NCBI GenBank assembly: GCA_036924285.1
Contig: JAYKYS010000002.1
Location: 41,617,501-41,681,500, forward strand
Length of the DNA stretch: 64,000 nt
Direction of reading: 5' to 3'
Origin: Asterella californica
Taxonomy: Eukaryota; Streptophyta; Marchantiopsida; Marchantiales; Aytoniaceae
In this document: positions 21,997 through 35,160 of the stretch, one piece after another
Position numbering within the stretch: position 1 is the first letter of the stretch
Layout: the number at the start of each line of letters is the position of its first letter
Made by a program: the position numbers and the translations under genes
The notes under the pieces: model-generated
Databases searched by the model: none
What the model was told of the DNA's origin: nothing
Seen by the model: the letters and a program-made list of their open reading frames with translations, nothing else

Positions 21997-22520
21997 TTTC
22001 TGGTTAGATTCAACAGAAAAGGAATATGGGATCCAGTTCATTCAAGTTCTGCTTTAGGTTCAAAAGAGTTCAGGTTTAAATGGTTCAGTCTAGGCTAATC
22101 AACTTGGTAACTTTGGTTCCAAGATCACGTAACATGGTTCTGGATCAGTTCAAGTTTATGTAAGAGCTGTGATTCAAACTAGCTGCTTTGGTGAATCAAA
22201 ACAATGTGAGCAGGTTTTGAGCTCGAGGTCTCCTGCCTTCTGGGTTAATTAACGTTAACTCACGGTTTAAACGATTCAAATTTGTTGGGTTGAAAATGGT
22301 TTAGATTTAAATGTTTAAAAGTTGTCTAGTTTATTAGTTTTATGGTTTAAGTCGCTTTAAATAGTTTCATGGTTTAGTTTATAAATCATTTTTCGGTTTA
22401 AGTGATTTGGTCTAAACGGTTTCATGGTTCGATTTATATGATTTCCCGTTTAAATGGTTCAAGGTAAGATTTTGTTTAAGGTAACCACCAGTCCCAATAT
22501 AAGGGACTTGCGGTTACACC
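21997..22520. repeat. GGTTTAA/GGTTCA-rich degenerate repeat
   Basis: The motif GGTTTAA(A)CGGTT, CATGGTTT and close variants recur every 15-25 bases with no fixed period. The block ends in an imperfect hairpin, GTAACC..AGTCCC / GGGACTT..GGTTAC, at about 22480-22516. There is no coding potential. It looks like an eroded simple-sequence-derived satellite. Confidence 0.6.
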
Positions 22521-24404
22521 CAGAGTCCTTCATTTGTCGAGTTCATCGTCACGGAGAACAAGTAAAAAACAATTAACCTAAAAGTGGTTTTGATCAAAGA
22601 GTTCTCCTTCGCTAATGAAGAGTAAGGATTCAGTTGAAAACTATCACGAGCTTCACACTTTGCGATTGTTTAAAGTGAATTTAATTAATAATGATTGAGA
22701 TCTGTCGAGTAAAAGTTTATATAGTTTTTTGAGAAAAATAAGAGAATCTTCCTTGTGACCTAAACTGCAAATGGGAAAAATAGAGGAAAATTTAATATAT
22801 GTTTACCTCCTTTTATATCGAAAGTTATAGTTAAATCGACTAACTTAAAGGTTCAAAGTTGGTGGAACCGAGTTAAACCAAACTGAACCACGGACACATA
22901 TTAACTGAAAGCAACTGTGGACTTGGCGCAGTTGTCATTTGCAACTGCCGCTGCGCTAGTTCCTCCAGTGTGTTTCGAAATTTAAAGTGAAGTATTTAAT
23001 TTCTGTGGGAATTTTTCCTAGAAAAAACGTAATTCTTCCTCAGTGTAAATTAATTCCATAAATGTACCCAATATATTTTACGAATTTGTTTTGATTTCTT
23101 CAATCAATTTGCCGATTTGCTCCGTCAAAGTTCCGGAACACTGGAAGTTTGGATGCATGTGCGAAGAGACAGCCCTGAACGAGTAAATCACTGTCAGTAA
23201 AAAGCATGGTGAGTCTCTTTGCCATTCGACAGCATCCAAAGCATGAGTGGGGATGAAGCGGTCACTGGTTCCCCTCCATAGATTCTCCGCAATCTGCAAC
23301 TTTTCTAATCTCCTGAGACTGATCTCGAAAAGTAATATATAATGTAGACCGAGCAGTTTTTACATGTTTGAAGAAATAAGAGAATGTAGAATGAGCCGTT
23401 TTACATGTTTCCTTGCTGGCTCAGTGGGACAGCCTCTCACTCCAGAGTCCAGTAGTATGTCGGTGCTTCTTGGCCGGGAACAGAGCCTTTCTCCTCGGGG
23501 CCGCTTCGCAAACTGCCGAAATGAAACGAACGAACTCCTTGACCCTTTGCATGTCCGGATCCGTGAATGGACTAAGCAAGCAAGGCAAGGCAAACATAAC
23601 ATTTTCTTCGTAGTGACACGAGCTTTAGCAGCTAAGCTACACAACTTTGGAGGAGGTGGACCATTAAACCACTCGTGGTGGTACTTAGCTGGCGGGGCCC
23701 CCACCAGCCCTTTTCCTAAAACAATTCTTCGCATTGTGGAAAGCAGAGAGCCCCGCGATAACTGCACCACGTTGGTTTATTCCTATAGGTGCTTGGTAGA
23801 AGGCAAGAAAAGTACCAAAAGAAAGCTCTTGGAAGCAGCTACCAACTGAGCCTAAATGAGCTTAGTTGCGTCTACAGTGGATCACTCATGACCAAGAAAT
23901 GATGTCTTGAAACATGATTGGCTGCAAGAGAATATATTGTTTTGAAATTTGAATTGTGTCTTTATTTCATACATCGCACGATACAACATGTAACAGATTT
24001 GGATACAGTAGCATATCGTCTGAAACTTCTTTCTTACACCCATACTGAAAATAAATGTGAAGAACGGTCAATACATAATTCCGGCGAAAGTACTGAGTGG
24101 GCCAGGAGGATCTCTTCGTGGTTTGGATGCATAGCAAACCTCTCATATTTTCTTTGTATTTCTCTGCTGTTCTCATTCTCTTCTCTTCTCATTCCTCTCT
24201 CTTCTTAGATTGCCACCACTCATTCTTGTATTTCCTTACGCTTTGTAGTTCTTGTCCTTCGTGAACTAATGAGGTCTTCAGAGATCTTCTAAGTTCTTTT
24301 GAGCTCACCAGCGCTTTGAAGTTTTTTCTTTTTTCTTTGTTTATTAGTTTCGAATAGTTTGGTTTACACGTTTACATCTGGACCTCTAGATAGATAGGAG
24401 TTTT
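22521..24404. other. non-genic region, one two-strand open stretch unresolved
   Basis: At 23360-23850 both strands are open (161 codons plus, 136 codons minus). The minus frame contains K-Y-H-H-E-W-F-N-G-P-P-P-P-K, which looks unusual, but I cannot tie either frame to a family and there is no splice support. The rest has no gene features. A CT-rich stretch precedes the transposase relic. Confidence 0.35.
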
Positions 24405-26830
24405 TTGTTAGATTCAATGCCACCGAGAGCTCTTCTTATACGTCCTGGCGATCGGCATGATCCTAGCGGATGTCCGGAGGTCTCAGGAGGAAAAGTCCGG
24501 ATTTCAAAGTCGTTGATATCTAGATATGTGCAGTTGATGCGATTGTTGGGACCAGGTGCAAGACACACCGCTGTTCTTGAGTTTCTCTTTACGACGACTC
24601 ATACGCGCATCGACAATATGGTGCAAGAGACTGAGTCGAGACACGCAGAATCAGATGTAATGCCAGAGGAAGGTGATTTGGAGAGAGTTGTTGCAGTTGG
24701 AGACTATGAGGAGTTTGATGCCGATCTCGAGTTCTTCATGCTCTTGGCATTGATGATTATCCTCAAGGATGATTTATACTTGTGGATAGGTGTTCTGCAT
24801 GCTATGTGAGCATGTTATTTATGTGTATTATTATTGCTGAATGATGTATGTATTTTTTGTATAGGTGACACCTAGTACAAGTTTGGAGACATACACTATA
24901 ATTCTAAACTCGCAGATCCTTGTCAATCCAGTTTCGGACTTTTATTTACTAGAGATGAAGAGAGCATCAGACTCGCAACCCTCCGATGCTCCAGTGGTGC
25001 ATGATCCACTTTACGGAACTGTAGCTTTGAGTAAGCTCATGGAGTTCTTCCAGGACTTTAAAGTTAAGTGTCCGCACTATGGATGTGAAGAGTGTTTCCT
25101 ACCTCCTTCAGTCAAGAGCATCCATCAAACATGGATGATCACATTTAGATATTCTGGTCATCACGTGTATGGATGGAGATCGACCGAGATGAAAATGTAC
25201 TATAACATCTCCGATGTTACGTATCGTCTTTATCATACTGCTTTGTGTGCGGGTTTGGGATTCACGAGCTTAGATAGTATTTATAGAGAGATAGGATTAG
25301 CTCCAGTTTCTAGATATCATTTCTTTGATTTTCAACGCGGGAAGAATCGTCAAGTTGAATGGGATTCAAGCGACCAAAGAGCAACGGGCAATGAAGAAAG
25401 TAGAGGTGCAATATGAAGTGCAAGCAAAACACTTCCTGAATTTACGAGACTACTACTGACTCTATGTGTTATACTCACTAGTCAATATTTCTCTAATCAT
25501 TCAATTACACCAGTTTGTGATATCTTCATCCATTGTGCATGCTAAAGTTTGTTGGAGCTTATGTAGGAAACTGTGTGGTATATGCGGATCTTCGATATGA
25601 CTCCACTCAGAATGGTTACAATGACACTTGTGCTTTCATTGATGTGCATGATGGTCGAGTGACTGAGTTGGTGAACATGACTCGAGTCGAGACGAGAAAC
25701 AACGCATGGTTGATTGAGGACCGTGCATTTGAGGAGGAGATTCAACGTTTGATCCGTCGAGAGATTGTGTCTGATGAAGTGGTGCATGATGACAAATCGT
25801 CAGTGGATGTCATATTGCTTCGTCATGAAATTATCGGTCAGAAAGACTTGTGGCACAAGTGCAAGAATGTGATCAAGAAGTTCTTGACCGAGGTGCAGAA
25901 CAAAAAGTGAACGCCAAGATCTGTGGAAGAGACTGAGGTGGTTGATGATTTGGAGCTTTTCTCAAAAAGAGATTTGGTGGGACGCCTTTGCGGTCGAGGA
26001 GCACTCTCTACAAACCTGCACTTGTTCAACGAGTGACAAATATGTGTGATTTAGAGCGTGGAGATGCTACTCGGTCTAGATGATACATGTACCCGGAGCT
26101 TCAAGCACATGGAATTACTGACAAACTCAAAGGGTGGATATACACTTGTTGTCAATTCAATGCTAGGAGGACCGTGGGGCCGGATGGACGTTATTCTCAA
26201 GTGGAGGACAATACTGACATCTTCGTCTTAGACATTCGTAATGCTGTCGACCATTAGACAAGTGATCATACAAGATCCGTTGATCTTCCTGGAGATAGAC
26301 CGTGTTGCACAATATCCGACCTCAACAGACCAGCATCCGATCAGTATTATCAACGGGGTAAGTGAAATTTTCTGAAAAAGTTTAAATTTTCTTACTATAT
26401 TCTAAAATATATTATCTTACAAAATCTTCATGTATATATGTGTAGGATCTTCTACTCATCGAGCTATGGTGGACTTCTTGATCAAAGTCAGTACGCCGAC
26501 AAAGATGCATTTCTACACAAAGGCTCGAGAAAACTACTTGTCGGAGACTTTCAACTCTGTCATCAACAAGTTTACGACCAAGAAAACTCATTATGCAAAG
26601 TCATGAGGCTCGACTTGCCGCTTGTGCCATTGTGGATTGGATTGAGAAAATTATCGGGGAACCCATCAAGATCTATTCGCACCGACCACAGCATACATAG
26701 TTCGTCATAGGACAAGGATGAGAAAAGAGTTACCGGACAGAACGACGACATGGAAAATCACAATTCGAGAAGCTTTATTTGGCGAACGAACCTCCACTTG
26801 ATAACTTTGCAGGTACCGAGGTGATCACAA
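24405..26830 (+). pseudogene. decayed DDE-like DNA transposase
   Basis: Successive plus-strand frames, broken by shifts and stops, carry one protein. About 24414-24806 is acidic and N-terminal. About 24865-25416 has C-P-H-Y-G-C-E-E-C, a zinc-finger-like pattern, then Y-S-G-H-H-V-Y-G-W-R-S and G-L-A-P-V-S-R-Y-H-F-F-D-F-Q. About 25533-25907 has Y-A-D-L-R-Y-D-S, F-I-D-V-H-D-G, V-V-H-D-D-K-S-S-V-D and D-L-W-H-K-C-K-N-V-I-K-K. About 26445-26700 has K-M-H-F-Y-T-K-A-R-E-N-Y and E-T-F-N-S-V-I-N-K. The spacing D ... D ... DxWHxxK resembles a transposase family seen in animals and algae, with the conserved Asp residues as presumed metal ligands. At least three breaks make it inactive. Terminal repeats were not found. 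The family name is uncertain. Confidence 0.6.
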
Positions 26831-27698
26831 GGTTATCAACATGTACAACTCGGATTTGTGATTGTACATATCATTCCTCTTAGCGTAAAACAGCTGCACT
26901 TCAGTTTTTCCATCTCTTAAACTGTGGAATCATTCGGCATTCAAAGCTCACTACAGAAATGCATGATAGCTAATTTAAGTTTTTACTTGGAGAAACTCTT
27001 GTTGAACCTGAACATCTACTTTTATGAATCTGTTAGAGGAGAAGGGATGGAGATTGGATGTGTGTCCTCTACGTATATCACCATGAGAAAAAAATTGTTG
27101 GAGACTGAACACAATTGATTGAATATCTGAGAGAGAATATCTGAGACAGAGCTGCTGAGAGAGAGATAGCTGCTGAGAATATCCTACTTCAAGATGAGAA
27201 TGAGCATGTTCTGACTTGACATGGTGTTACAGAGCTCGAGACTTTGTTGGCTCGGTTACAGACAGAAGCAGCAATCCATCACATGCTTGACAATGTACTC
27301 GTTCACAATACGAATGTACGATTATATATGAATCAGTCACTGCAGCGAAAGAATCTGAAATATCACCGTCAAAGATTTTCAGTCTAAGATTCTGTAGTGG
27401 AAGCAGAACTGATCTTAGAACATTAGATAGAAGATTCCCTGATGCCGTTTCAAACCACTAGTAAATGTTTATTTGTAACTTGTTTAGGATATCCATTTTC
27501 CGCAGTGAGAAAGAAATCGAACAAAAGCTGGCAGCATTCACCCACAGGGTTTTATTCCAAGAGCTGACTATACTGTACCGTATTTTTATTCAAATTCCCG
27601 AAAACTAAGTCTGATCATTTCTGCACTTCGCAGATTGTTTCTGAGATGTTTGATATTTATTTTAATAATTCTTCCTTTTGCATTCATAGATTCGTAAA
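26831..27698. other. flank of the transposase relic
   Basis: Short frames at 26924-27118 and 27190-27380 have a helical, charged character (for example L-E-T-L-L-A-R-L-Q-T-E-A) and could be the far C-terminus or a captured fragment, but I cannot support a gene. A (GAGA)-rich stretch lies at 27125-27170. Confidence 0.35.
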
Positions 27699-27905
27699 AT
27701 TCACTATTTTTTACTCCAGTTCAAACGGAAAGATTTTTGTTTAATGTAATCATTAAATATTAAAAGTTATCATGATGTACTACTCAATTCGCTATTTTTA
27801 CTCGAGTTCAAACGGAAAGAATTTTTGTTTACATGAACTCGGAAAGAATTTTTGTTTGATGTAATCGTTATATAGAAAAGAATATCGTAATATACTCTTG
27901 GTATA
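27699..27905. repeat. tandem duplication of about 90 bp
   Basis: ATTC(A/G)CTATTTTTTACTC(C/G)AG, then TTCAAACGGAAAGA, then TTTTTGTTTA, occurs at 27699 and 27787. The CGGAAAGAATTTTTGTTT part is repeated once more at 27840. Confidence 0.75.
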
Positions 27906-30559
27906 TAGAGTAACGGTTACTGTTTGAGGACCAACATTTTTTCTGGAATTTAGCGATAACTCCACTAAATTTTAGTACAGTTAACTAATATTACCTCGAA
28001 TGTAGGTCCAAGTTGGCAATTTTCGAATCATTAAATCTGTAAGTAGCGAAATGAAATAACACAGTACGGTATGTCGTTTCGGGTGAAGAGACAAGAAATA
28101 CCACCAGGAATCTCCTTCTGCCATTATCCAAATTACTGTCACTTATGTCATCTGGATGCACGAGTCAGCACGATCTGCTACAGCACCACCAAGCTCAGTT
28201 CCAGGGCCAATATCATTGAAAAGGGAAAAGAGAAAAGGCGTTTTCAGTGCGCCCATCGATCCAGGAGAAGCGGAGTGCGAGGTCGACGGTCCGTCAAGGC
28301 CTTGAGGACCGCATGCATGCTTCGGCACATAATGATGATGGATGATGAGCAGCTAGAAATCGGTTTTGTTGGAACGGAATCTGGGCCAACTTTTTGTACT
28401 CGAGGAGCTGCAGGGCGTCGCCCGTCAAACAACCGTCGCCCATGCGGGCCTTGAGAAGAAGAGGTGCCAACCAAACCTCTTCTTCTGACAAGAAGTGAAA
28501 GACTGAATGTGAATGTAGAGAAAAGCTCCGATTAGCCCCGCTGGTTCCATCTTATGCAATGGCCGAGGTTCGGGGTGAGGTCTGGTCAAGGCAACTCTAC
28601 ACTGCCATGATAGTAAGAAGACGAAGAAGGAGGAGTTCAAGCAGAGCAGAAACCGCAGATGAAGGTGAAGTTGAGTACTAAATAAGACGTTGGTTCAGAG
28701 CTGCAGGTCACAGTGAACGGGTTTATGTCCGAAACTTTAGATTGACTGCGCGTCACTTGCTATGCAAGAGAGGTGTCGTTCAGACAGGACAGGCATTCAT
28801 GAGCGTGCAAACTGGCTCTGTGGTTGTTACTGGTGCGAGGATGAGCGTGTCACTGACAGCACGTAGCATGGATATGCTTCCTTGTCTCTCGATGCTCATG
28901 AGCTTTGATCACCATGATCCTGACTCAAGTCCAACTCCCTAAAGCTGAAATCACAAACGTAACTCAGCTCAGCTCAACCTGTGCATGCATACACCAGCGC
29001 GCATGCAGCGCAAGACTGAAAGTGAAACCACACCTGGGAGTACTACAATGTCATGCGTCATCCTGGTGCTCTGTTTACGCCGCACCATTTGACACCCAAC
29101 TGGCTATCTATCCATCCATGCAAATTTGACTTTCCATTGTGAAGTGAATCCAGGACAGGACCAGAGATAGATCGATCATAGAAGATCTGTGGCTTCTCTT
29201 GATGTTACCGTAGCCACTAAGGCGGACTTCATATACCTTCGACAGCAAGTGGAGCCGCAGGGGTCATGGATCGAGGAGTCTGAACTGTGAATGAAGCTAA
29301 AGGCGGTCGGAGATAAAGCTGAGCTAAGCTGAAAATAAACCTAGCGAACGCACTATGTAGTGTAAGTGTGTGCTGGCTCGACTAGCTCGCTCGACTGCGG
29401 CTGAATCCAGCCATGTGCTGCAGATTCTTAGCACGTCTGGCTTTCCAGCCAGCATGCTGTGCTCGTGACATCTCGAGCGAAGAGACATTTTGGAAGTACA
29501 GAGCCGTATCTAGTGAAGTGAAGTGTCGTCCAGATAGTCCTTTACAGAGTGAGTAGTAGAGTACAGTGGAAGCGGGATAAATGTCATGGCTCCAGGTAAC
29601 GAAATCCTAACTTTTACAGAAAGTAACATCATAACTTCGTAACCATCTAAATGTTATCATTAATAATTAATAAATAATTCAAAGTTATAATTTATAAATA
29701 GAAAATATAATAACAACAAACCAGAATAGAACATACCGTGTTCTATATACAGAGTTCATCGGGCAATATAGTAATTATTGCAATTATAAATCCGTTGGTT
29801 AGAAATAATATATACCTAGATGTATTAAAAACAACAGAATACCAACATACCATAACAGTTAACAAAACAACAGACTCGAATAACCTGCTTCACAGAGTAA
29901 CCAAACTCTAACAATTATAAAATTATAACACTTAAACAAATAACGTTTATCCCGGGCAGATTGTACGATAAATCAAGAGGCACAGCTCCCTGGAGGACAG
30001 CGCAGTGTCAGTACCCTTGAGGTCCAGTGTACAAACCCTAACCACGGGTGTCCTCGGCCGGGTCACTCAGGTTAGCCAGCCGTCGGTTTTGATAGGCTAT
30101 GCATTTGTTTGGTGCAGCAAAGAAAGAGCGGGTCCAGGGCATGACATTTACATACAAACTAACTCGATTGTTATTTTCTAAACTACCGTATAGGCCAAAA
30201 TACCTCTATGGTTTTACTCTCGATCTTTACAAAAAGACTGTGAACAAAAACAACATTACATTTGATATATATCCTAATTAATCATATTTATGTCTATGAT
30301 TTCGCTAGCTTTGATTTTGATTATGCAAACGAATGGATAAGGTGCTTTTGCGAGGTTACTCATTTGGTAAAGCGGATAAAATAAACATAGTGAAGACATG
30401 GAAGTAAATCGTGAAAATGCACGTGCATAAAAAACACAACCAAGAAACTCATCCCTAATTTTTATTATTTCTCTTCTTTCTTTCTGGTGTTTTCTTTACC
30501 ATTTCGATGATTAGTTATACAAATGCATAGAAAATAACACTAGGAGATATCACTTGTTC
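27906..30559. other. non-genic region
   Basis: I see no gene. Overlapping frames on both strands at 28071-28491 are GC-rich but unrecognised. The part at 29590-29940 is very AT-rich and rich in ATAAT and AACAA words. Confidence 0.4.
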
Positions 30560-30574
30560 TCTGCAACTCGAGAA

Positions 30575-30617
<43 letters not shown>

Positions 30618-30660
30618 TTGAATAAGCCTTTGGGCCGTTGGTCGAGAGCTTCGCACATTC
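30560..30660 (+). rRNA. fragment of organellar small-subunit rRNA (mitochondrial type)
   Basis: CTGCAACTCG, CATGAAGTTGGAATCGCT, AGTAATCGCGGATCAGC, ATGCCGCG and TTGAATA follow each other exactly as near the 3' end of bacterial-type 16S rRNA. The GCGGATCAGCATGCCGC version is that of mitochondrial rrn18 and proteobacteria; plastid rRNA reads GCCGGTCAGC here. About 70 bases are well conserved, then the match fades. It is a nuclear copy of mitochondrial DNA (NUMT), not a gene. Confidence 0.8.
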
Positions 30661-31899
30661 GGTCCAAAATATTATTTTTTTTATCAGCGTAATTCTTTTT
30701 TTTTTTCACTCGGACAACAGAATACATAGAATCAAGAGCTCAATTGCGGAGCCTTTTCCCCGTGACTTTCTCTCGAGATTTCTCGAGATCGAAACGTACT
30801 AGCAAGACAAGTCTGACTCATTTTCATGGGTGAGGTTTTCAAGTTGTCGTGAAAACGACTTGATCAATTTTAGAACTCAAACTTACAAAGGAGTGTAAGT
30901 TAGAGAGTTTGTCCGGGTGATGTATTCGAATCCGAGAGAAATAAACACTCTAATCCGAGCTTCAACTGTTATCCAAAAATAATAGTTTGATAAATATTCT
31001 GAAATAACACCCCCTACTATCCAGTGACGTTGGAACACGTGAAGCTGTGTAATACAGTAGAAGAATAGAAAATCAGAATTTGTTTGGTTAGTAGAAAAAT
31101 TACCTCGGAATATTGAAAATGTGTAACCCATGGATAATTAATGATCAAAAACAGCGAAAGTCATAACAGTAAACACCGGATCTCTCGAAGCAGCGTCCGG
31201 GGAAGGTTGTTGAAACCTGCACGGACTGACATCACTTGGCAATTTTGCTTCCGATCAGTTGCAATTCACGTTTCTATTTTTATGGTAATAATTTCCTGGT
31301 ATTTCGGGACAAATTTGTTGATACCTACGGAGATGGCCCCACATTCAGCCAAAACTCACGAGTCTCTCTGCTGCCCGAACGTTGAACGGTTCAAGGCCAA
31401 GCATTGGAACGAATTTGACAACCTTCACACTCAAATAAGCATCCATTCGTCCGCTGCTTACATCGCTAAGTACGCTATTTAGCACCTGTTTTTGCATCCG
31501 AAACAGAAATTGAGAGAAAGTTGGTACATGCTTCAGTCCAACCCTGAAGCTTAGCTTCGGAAACTGAAAATGTAGACCTGAAATTGTATATGCGATTATC
31601 CTCTTAAGCTTGTATCGTTAATTCAGTCACGTATTATAGAACCAAATTTGATTAGTCTCCGCTAGTCTGTGTACTAAATGTTCTTCTCTCGATCGGATCT
31701 CTGCTCGCTCATCATCTATAATATTTGTGTCCCGAAGCATGCATGCTTCTAGATCTTGATGGAGCGTTGATCGTCGACCTCCCACTGTGCTTCTTTTTCT
31801 CCTGAAGATTTTTGAGGGACTTCTTGCTATATATACTGTGTTTTTATTTTTACAGATCAGGGTTCTTTAGTTAGTTGAGTGGGTATTTTTGAGATGTTC
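30661..31899. other. non-genic region
   Basis: A 113-codon frame at 31141-31482 has no recognisable domain. The rest contains no repeat or RNA that I can identify. Confidence 0.4.
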
Positions 31900-34800
31900 T
31901 TATTACGAGTATCTCTTGGTTGTATATCATCTTTTGTCTAGCTATGGGTACTCTCTCTCTCATGAGATCGAGATTGATCCGAGACACATCATGTCCGGTG
32001 TTTGATCAGTTATTTATCTCGCAAGGGATAAAGTCTCATGTGAGAAAGATGCATAAGAGCTATGATTGGACTACATGGGATGCCGAGGTTAGCCGAGAGC
32101 GGAGGTCTACACGTGCAGTCATTATGACACCGTTAGTCTTTTTCCTGGAGTTCTTCCTGAGTCGTGGGAGTGGTTAAAAGTCCACATTAGCACTATTCTA
32201 GGATTGTTCGAGATGAATTTTTCTTGTCCGTGTTTGTTTCATTGGCTACCTTGTGCTCTCCGTGACGAGGTGAAGCAAACATTCTGTCTACCTCTCGACA
32301 TGTTGATATGAAACACCAAGAACGGGACGGTGTGGTTATTGTTCCTCTTACTACCTCGTTGGTGCCTTCTTTATACCTGAGGTGGCAGAAAGAGACATTG
32401 AGAGGTGGTGGCTCGTCTTCAAAGATTCAGTGCGGATGATTGGATGGTCTTACAAAAAGAATCAGTACATGCGATACGAGATAGAAGTGAGTCTATCTCT
32501 ACATGTGATGTCTCATCTTTCATCTGCATACGACGTTGTAGAATGTTAGGTCAGATTGGAGAGTATAGTAGAGCTGCTAGAGCATTGCGCCATTTGTCAG
32601 TGACATGTCTTACGAAAGAGACGATACTTCGTTGCGTTTCTTTCATCTCTCATCGGATGATCTCTCACAACCTGAGGTTCAAGACTATCAGTCTGAGGAG
32701 TCATTATGTCTCGATAGATCCTTGTTGTCCAGACCTTGTGTACAGCTCCACGTATATCTTCTGGAACTATGTCTGGGATGATCTAGGAGCACCTACGGGG
32801 TTGCTTTTAGACATACGATCTCTCTAGTGGTTTCACAGAACTTTTTTCATGTAGCAACATCAGTAGCTAAGAGACATATTCCTCATTCTATAGCTCAGGT
32901 ACTTGGGGCAGCTAGACTTTTGACCATGATAAAGGATAGTGGAGGGATCCGACAGATCGTCATCGGCGAGATTATCGTATGACTTATTAGTCGTACCATT
33001 GTTCTTCTGCTTCGAGATACTTTTTAGGATCATCTTTGTCCGCATCAATTTGGAGTTGCACCGCCTGGATGTTGTGAGTCTGTGTCTTTCGACATTAGAG
33101 CTCTTTTGGACATCCATCTCGATTGGATTGTCGTACAAGTGGACGTGGAAAATACTTTTAACAGCGTTTCTCGTGGAGCTCATGGATGACGGTGGATCTT
33201 TGACGAGTCTCGTTCTCTTTGTGCGATTGTTCTATGGTTCTTCCTCCTCTCTTTATTACCAGCACGGTCCTTCGATAGAGGAGGTTACAGTCATCAGCTC
33301 CGTTGCAAGTACTCGTCGAGGAGATCTTTTGGATGGACCCCTCTTTACCTTTAGAGCTCTCTTGGCCACCACCTTGGCTGCTCCAAGTTATGTTTTTCCA
33401 TCTCTAGCTGATGACACGCATATCGTAGATCTCGTGGACCAAGTCTATGATATCTTTGATCACCTCGTTTCTCACTTGGTCTTGATAAGACTGAGAGTGA
33501 ATGTGTCAAAGTGCAGGGCTTGGTTTGTCATAGGATACCGTCGGACCTCTAGTTCCTAGAGGAATTTGTTAAACCTAGAGATGGTTTACGTATCCTCGGA
33601 GTACCAGTGGGTTCGGAGGACGTCGTCTCTCGATTCTTAGATGTTGTCTTGGCGGAGGACGTTTTGCATATCGAGGATCTCTTTATGTTAGAGGATCCAC
33701 AAGTTGTCTTTGGTATCCTTTCTTCTTCCATTGCACGTCGTCTTGGTTACTTACTCCGCATAATACCTTCATCTCTTATCTTCACCTCGCGCCTTAGAGA
33801 GTTTGAAAGGAGGATCGTGAGAGTTTTTGGTGAGATCATAGGACTAGAGACCTTTGACTGTGTGACAAGATCTCTCGCACGTAGACAGACATCTTTGCCG
33901 ATATCATGTCACGAAGTGAGCTTATTATCCATGGAGGAGACTGGTCCAGTAGCTTTTTTGGATTGTTGGGCTCTCTCAGCACCTTAGCTCTATTGTCGTT
34001 TTCTCGTGCGAGATAGACCAATTCTGGAGAGCTATGTGACAGAGGTGGAGGATGGTTCTTATCCACTACAGTTGTATCGTCGTGAGGCAAGAGATAGTAT
34101 GACTCTTAAGGCACGCGAAGTACACCCTCGATTCAGTACCTTAGCTACAGATGAATCTCGCGGCTACACTCCTCTCTGACGGGACACCACTTCTAGCATG
34201 TTCTTCATGCGCTCTTAGTTGATCCTTCCATCTCACAAGATACTAGAGCTCGACTCCGCTCTTGTTCAGACAAGGGCACAGGCTTTTGGCTCATAGCTTG
34301 ACCTTGCATTAGAGCTTTCCGACTCGCACCGACTATCTTCTCTACAGCGATGAGGTTCTGCTTAGGCTTGGTCCAGTCTATTGCTTCGGCATTGTCCACC
34401 TGCGAGTGTGGTGTCTCGCTCAACACCTCGGGTCGACACCTTGCTCGTTGTCCTCACGGTGGACAGCGGATAGCTACCCACGATGCTATCAAGGATGTCA
34501 TGTTTGTCTTAGCACGAGAGAGCGCCTACATGATATAAAGAGAGAGTTGGTATATCCTTTAGACGGGAGGATCAGTGAAAGCTAATCTGTACATGATGAG
34601 GGAGAATAAGATCTCACTGCCAGATGTGGTTGTCACATATCCGACATGGGGACTCAGTGACGACACAAGTGATCACACATTTCTTAGGATGAGATGCAGG
34701 TGTGGCGGTAGCATCAAAGATGACCAAGTATATGGGTATGCATCTGGGACATCGCTTCATCCCTTTAGTCTTGAAGATATACGGATCGATAACTTCGGAG

Positions 34801-35160
34801 TTTGGTGTTTTTCTGCAAGAGAGGCGCCAGGAGTACCACTTTCTCTATCTTTTTGCACTACGTTCTTTAGAGAGCAAGTTTCCATTGCTCTACATAGAGC
34901 TTTAGCAAGCACAGTCCACAAGAGAGCAATTGCAATAGGCGATGCTACTTCATGTGCACCTCTTGTATGCAGGAGTTTTGACTTACCCGTGTGTAATATC
35001 TTAGGGGCAATAGGCGACCTTAGAGCTACTGATAGCGGAGCTTAGCCCCGGTGTTCTTTCTTCCTTCGGTGCAATTGTTGCTTGGTCCTTTGGGTCCTTC
35101 TTTCCCTTGTAAGACTTGATGGGTCTTTCCATCCATTGACTATTCATTGCGTCGCATGTT
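31900..35160 (+). mobile_element. degenerate non-LTR retrotransposon with reverse transcriptase
   Basis: One protein is spread over shifting plus-strand frames. About 32405-32830 includes R-M-L-G-Q-I-G-E-Y-S-R-A-A-R-A-L, the N-terminal part of this family. RT motif A, V-D-V-E-N-T-F-N-S, is at 33139-33165. T-R-R-G-D-L-L-D-G-P-L-F follows in another frame, and then the catalytic box L-A-D-D-T-H at 33404-33421. The thumb-like segment V-F-G-I-L-S-S-S-I-A-R is near 33710. A C-E-C-G ... G-R-H-L-A-R-C-P-H-G-G zinc-knuckle-like segment is near 34400-34465. A C-terminal domain runs to the stop at 35043-35045. The 3' tail (CTTGGTCCTTTGGG, CTTTCCCTTGTAA, CATTGCGTCGCAT) has no poly(A). Many frameshifts make it dead. 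The family is known to me from non-seed plants and algae, though I cannot give an exact clade. Confidence 0.85.

Noticed and set aside
28071..28491. Overlapping open frames on both strands
   Set aside because: Mutual shadows in a GC-richer patch; no domain and no splice signals that join them to other exons.
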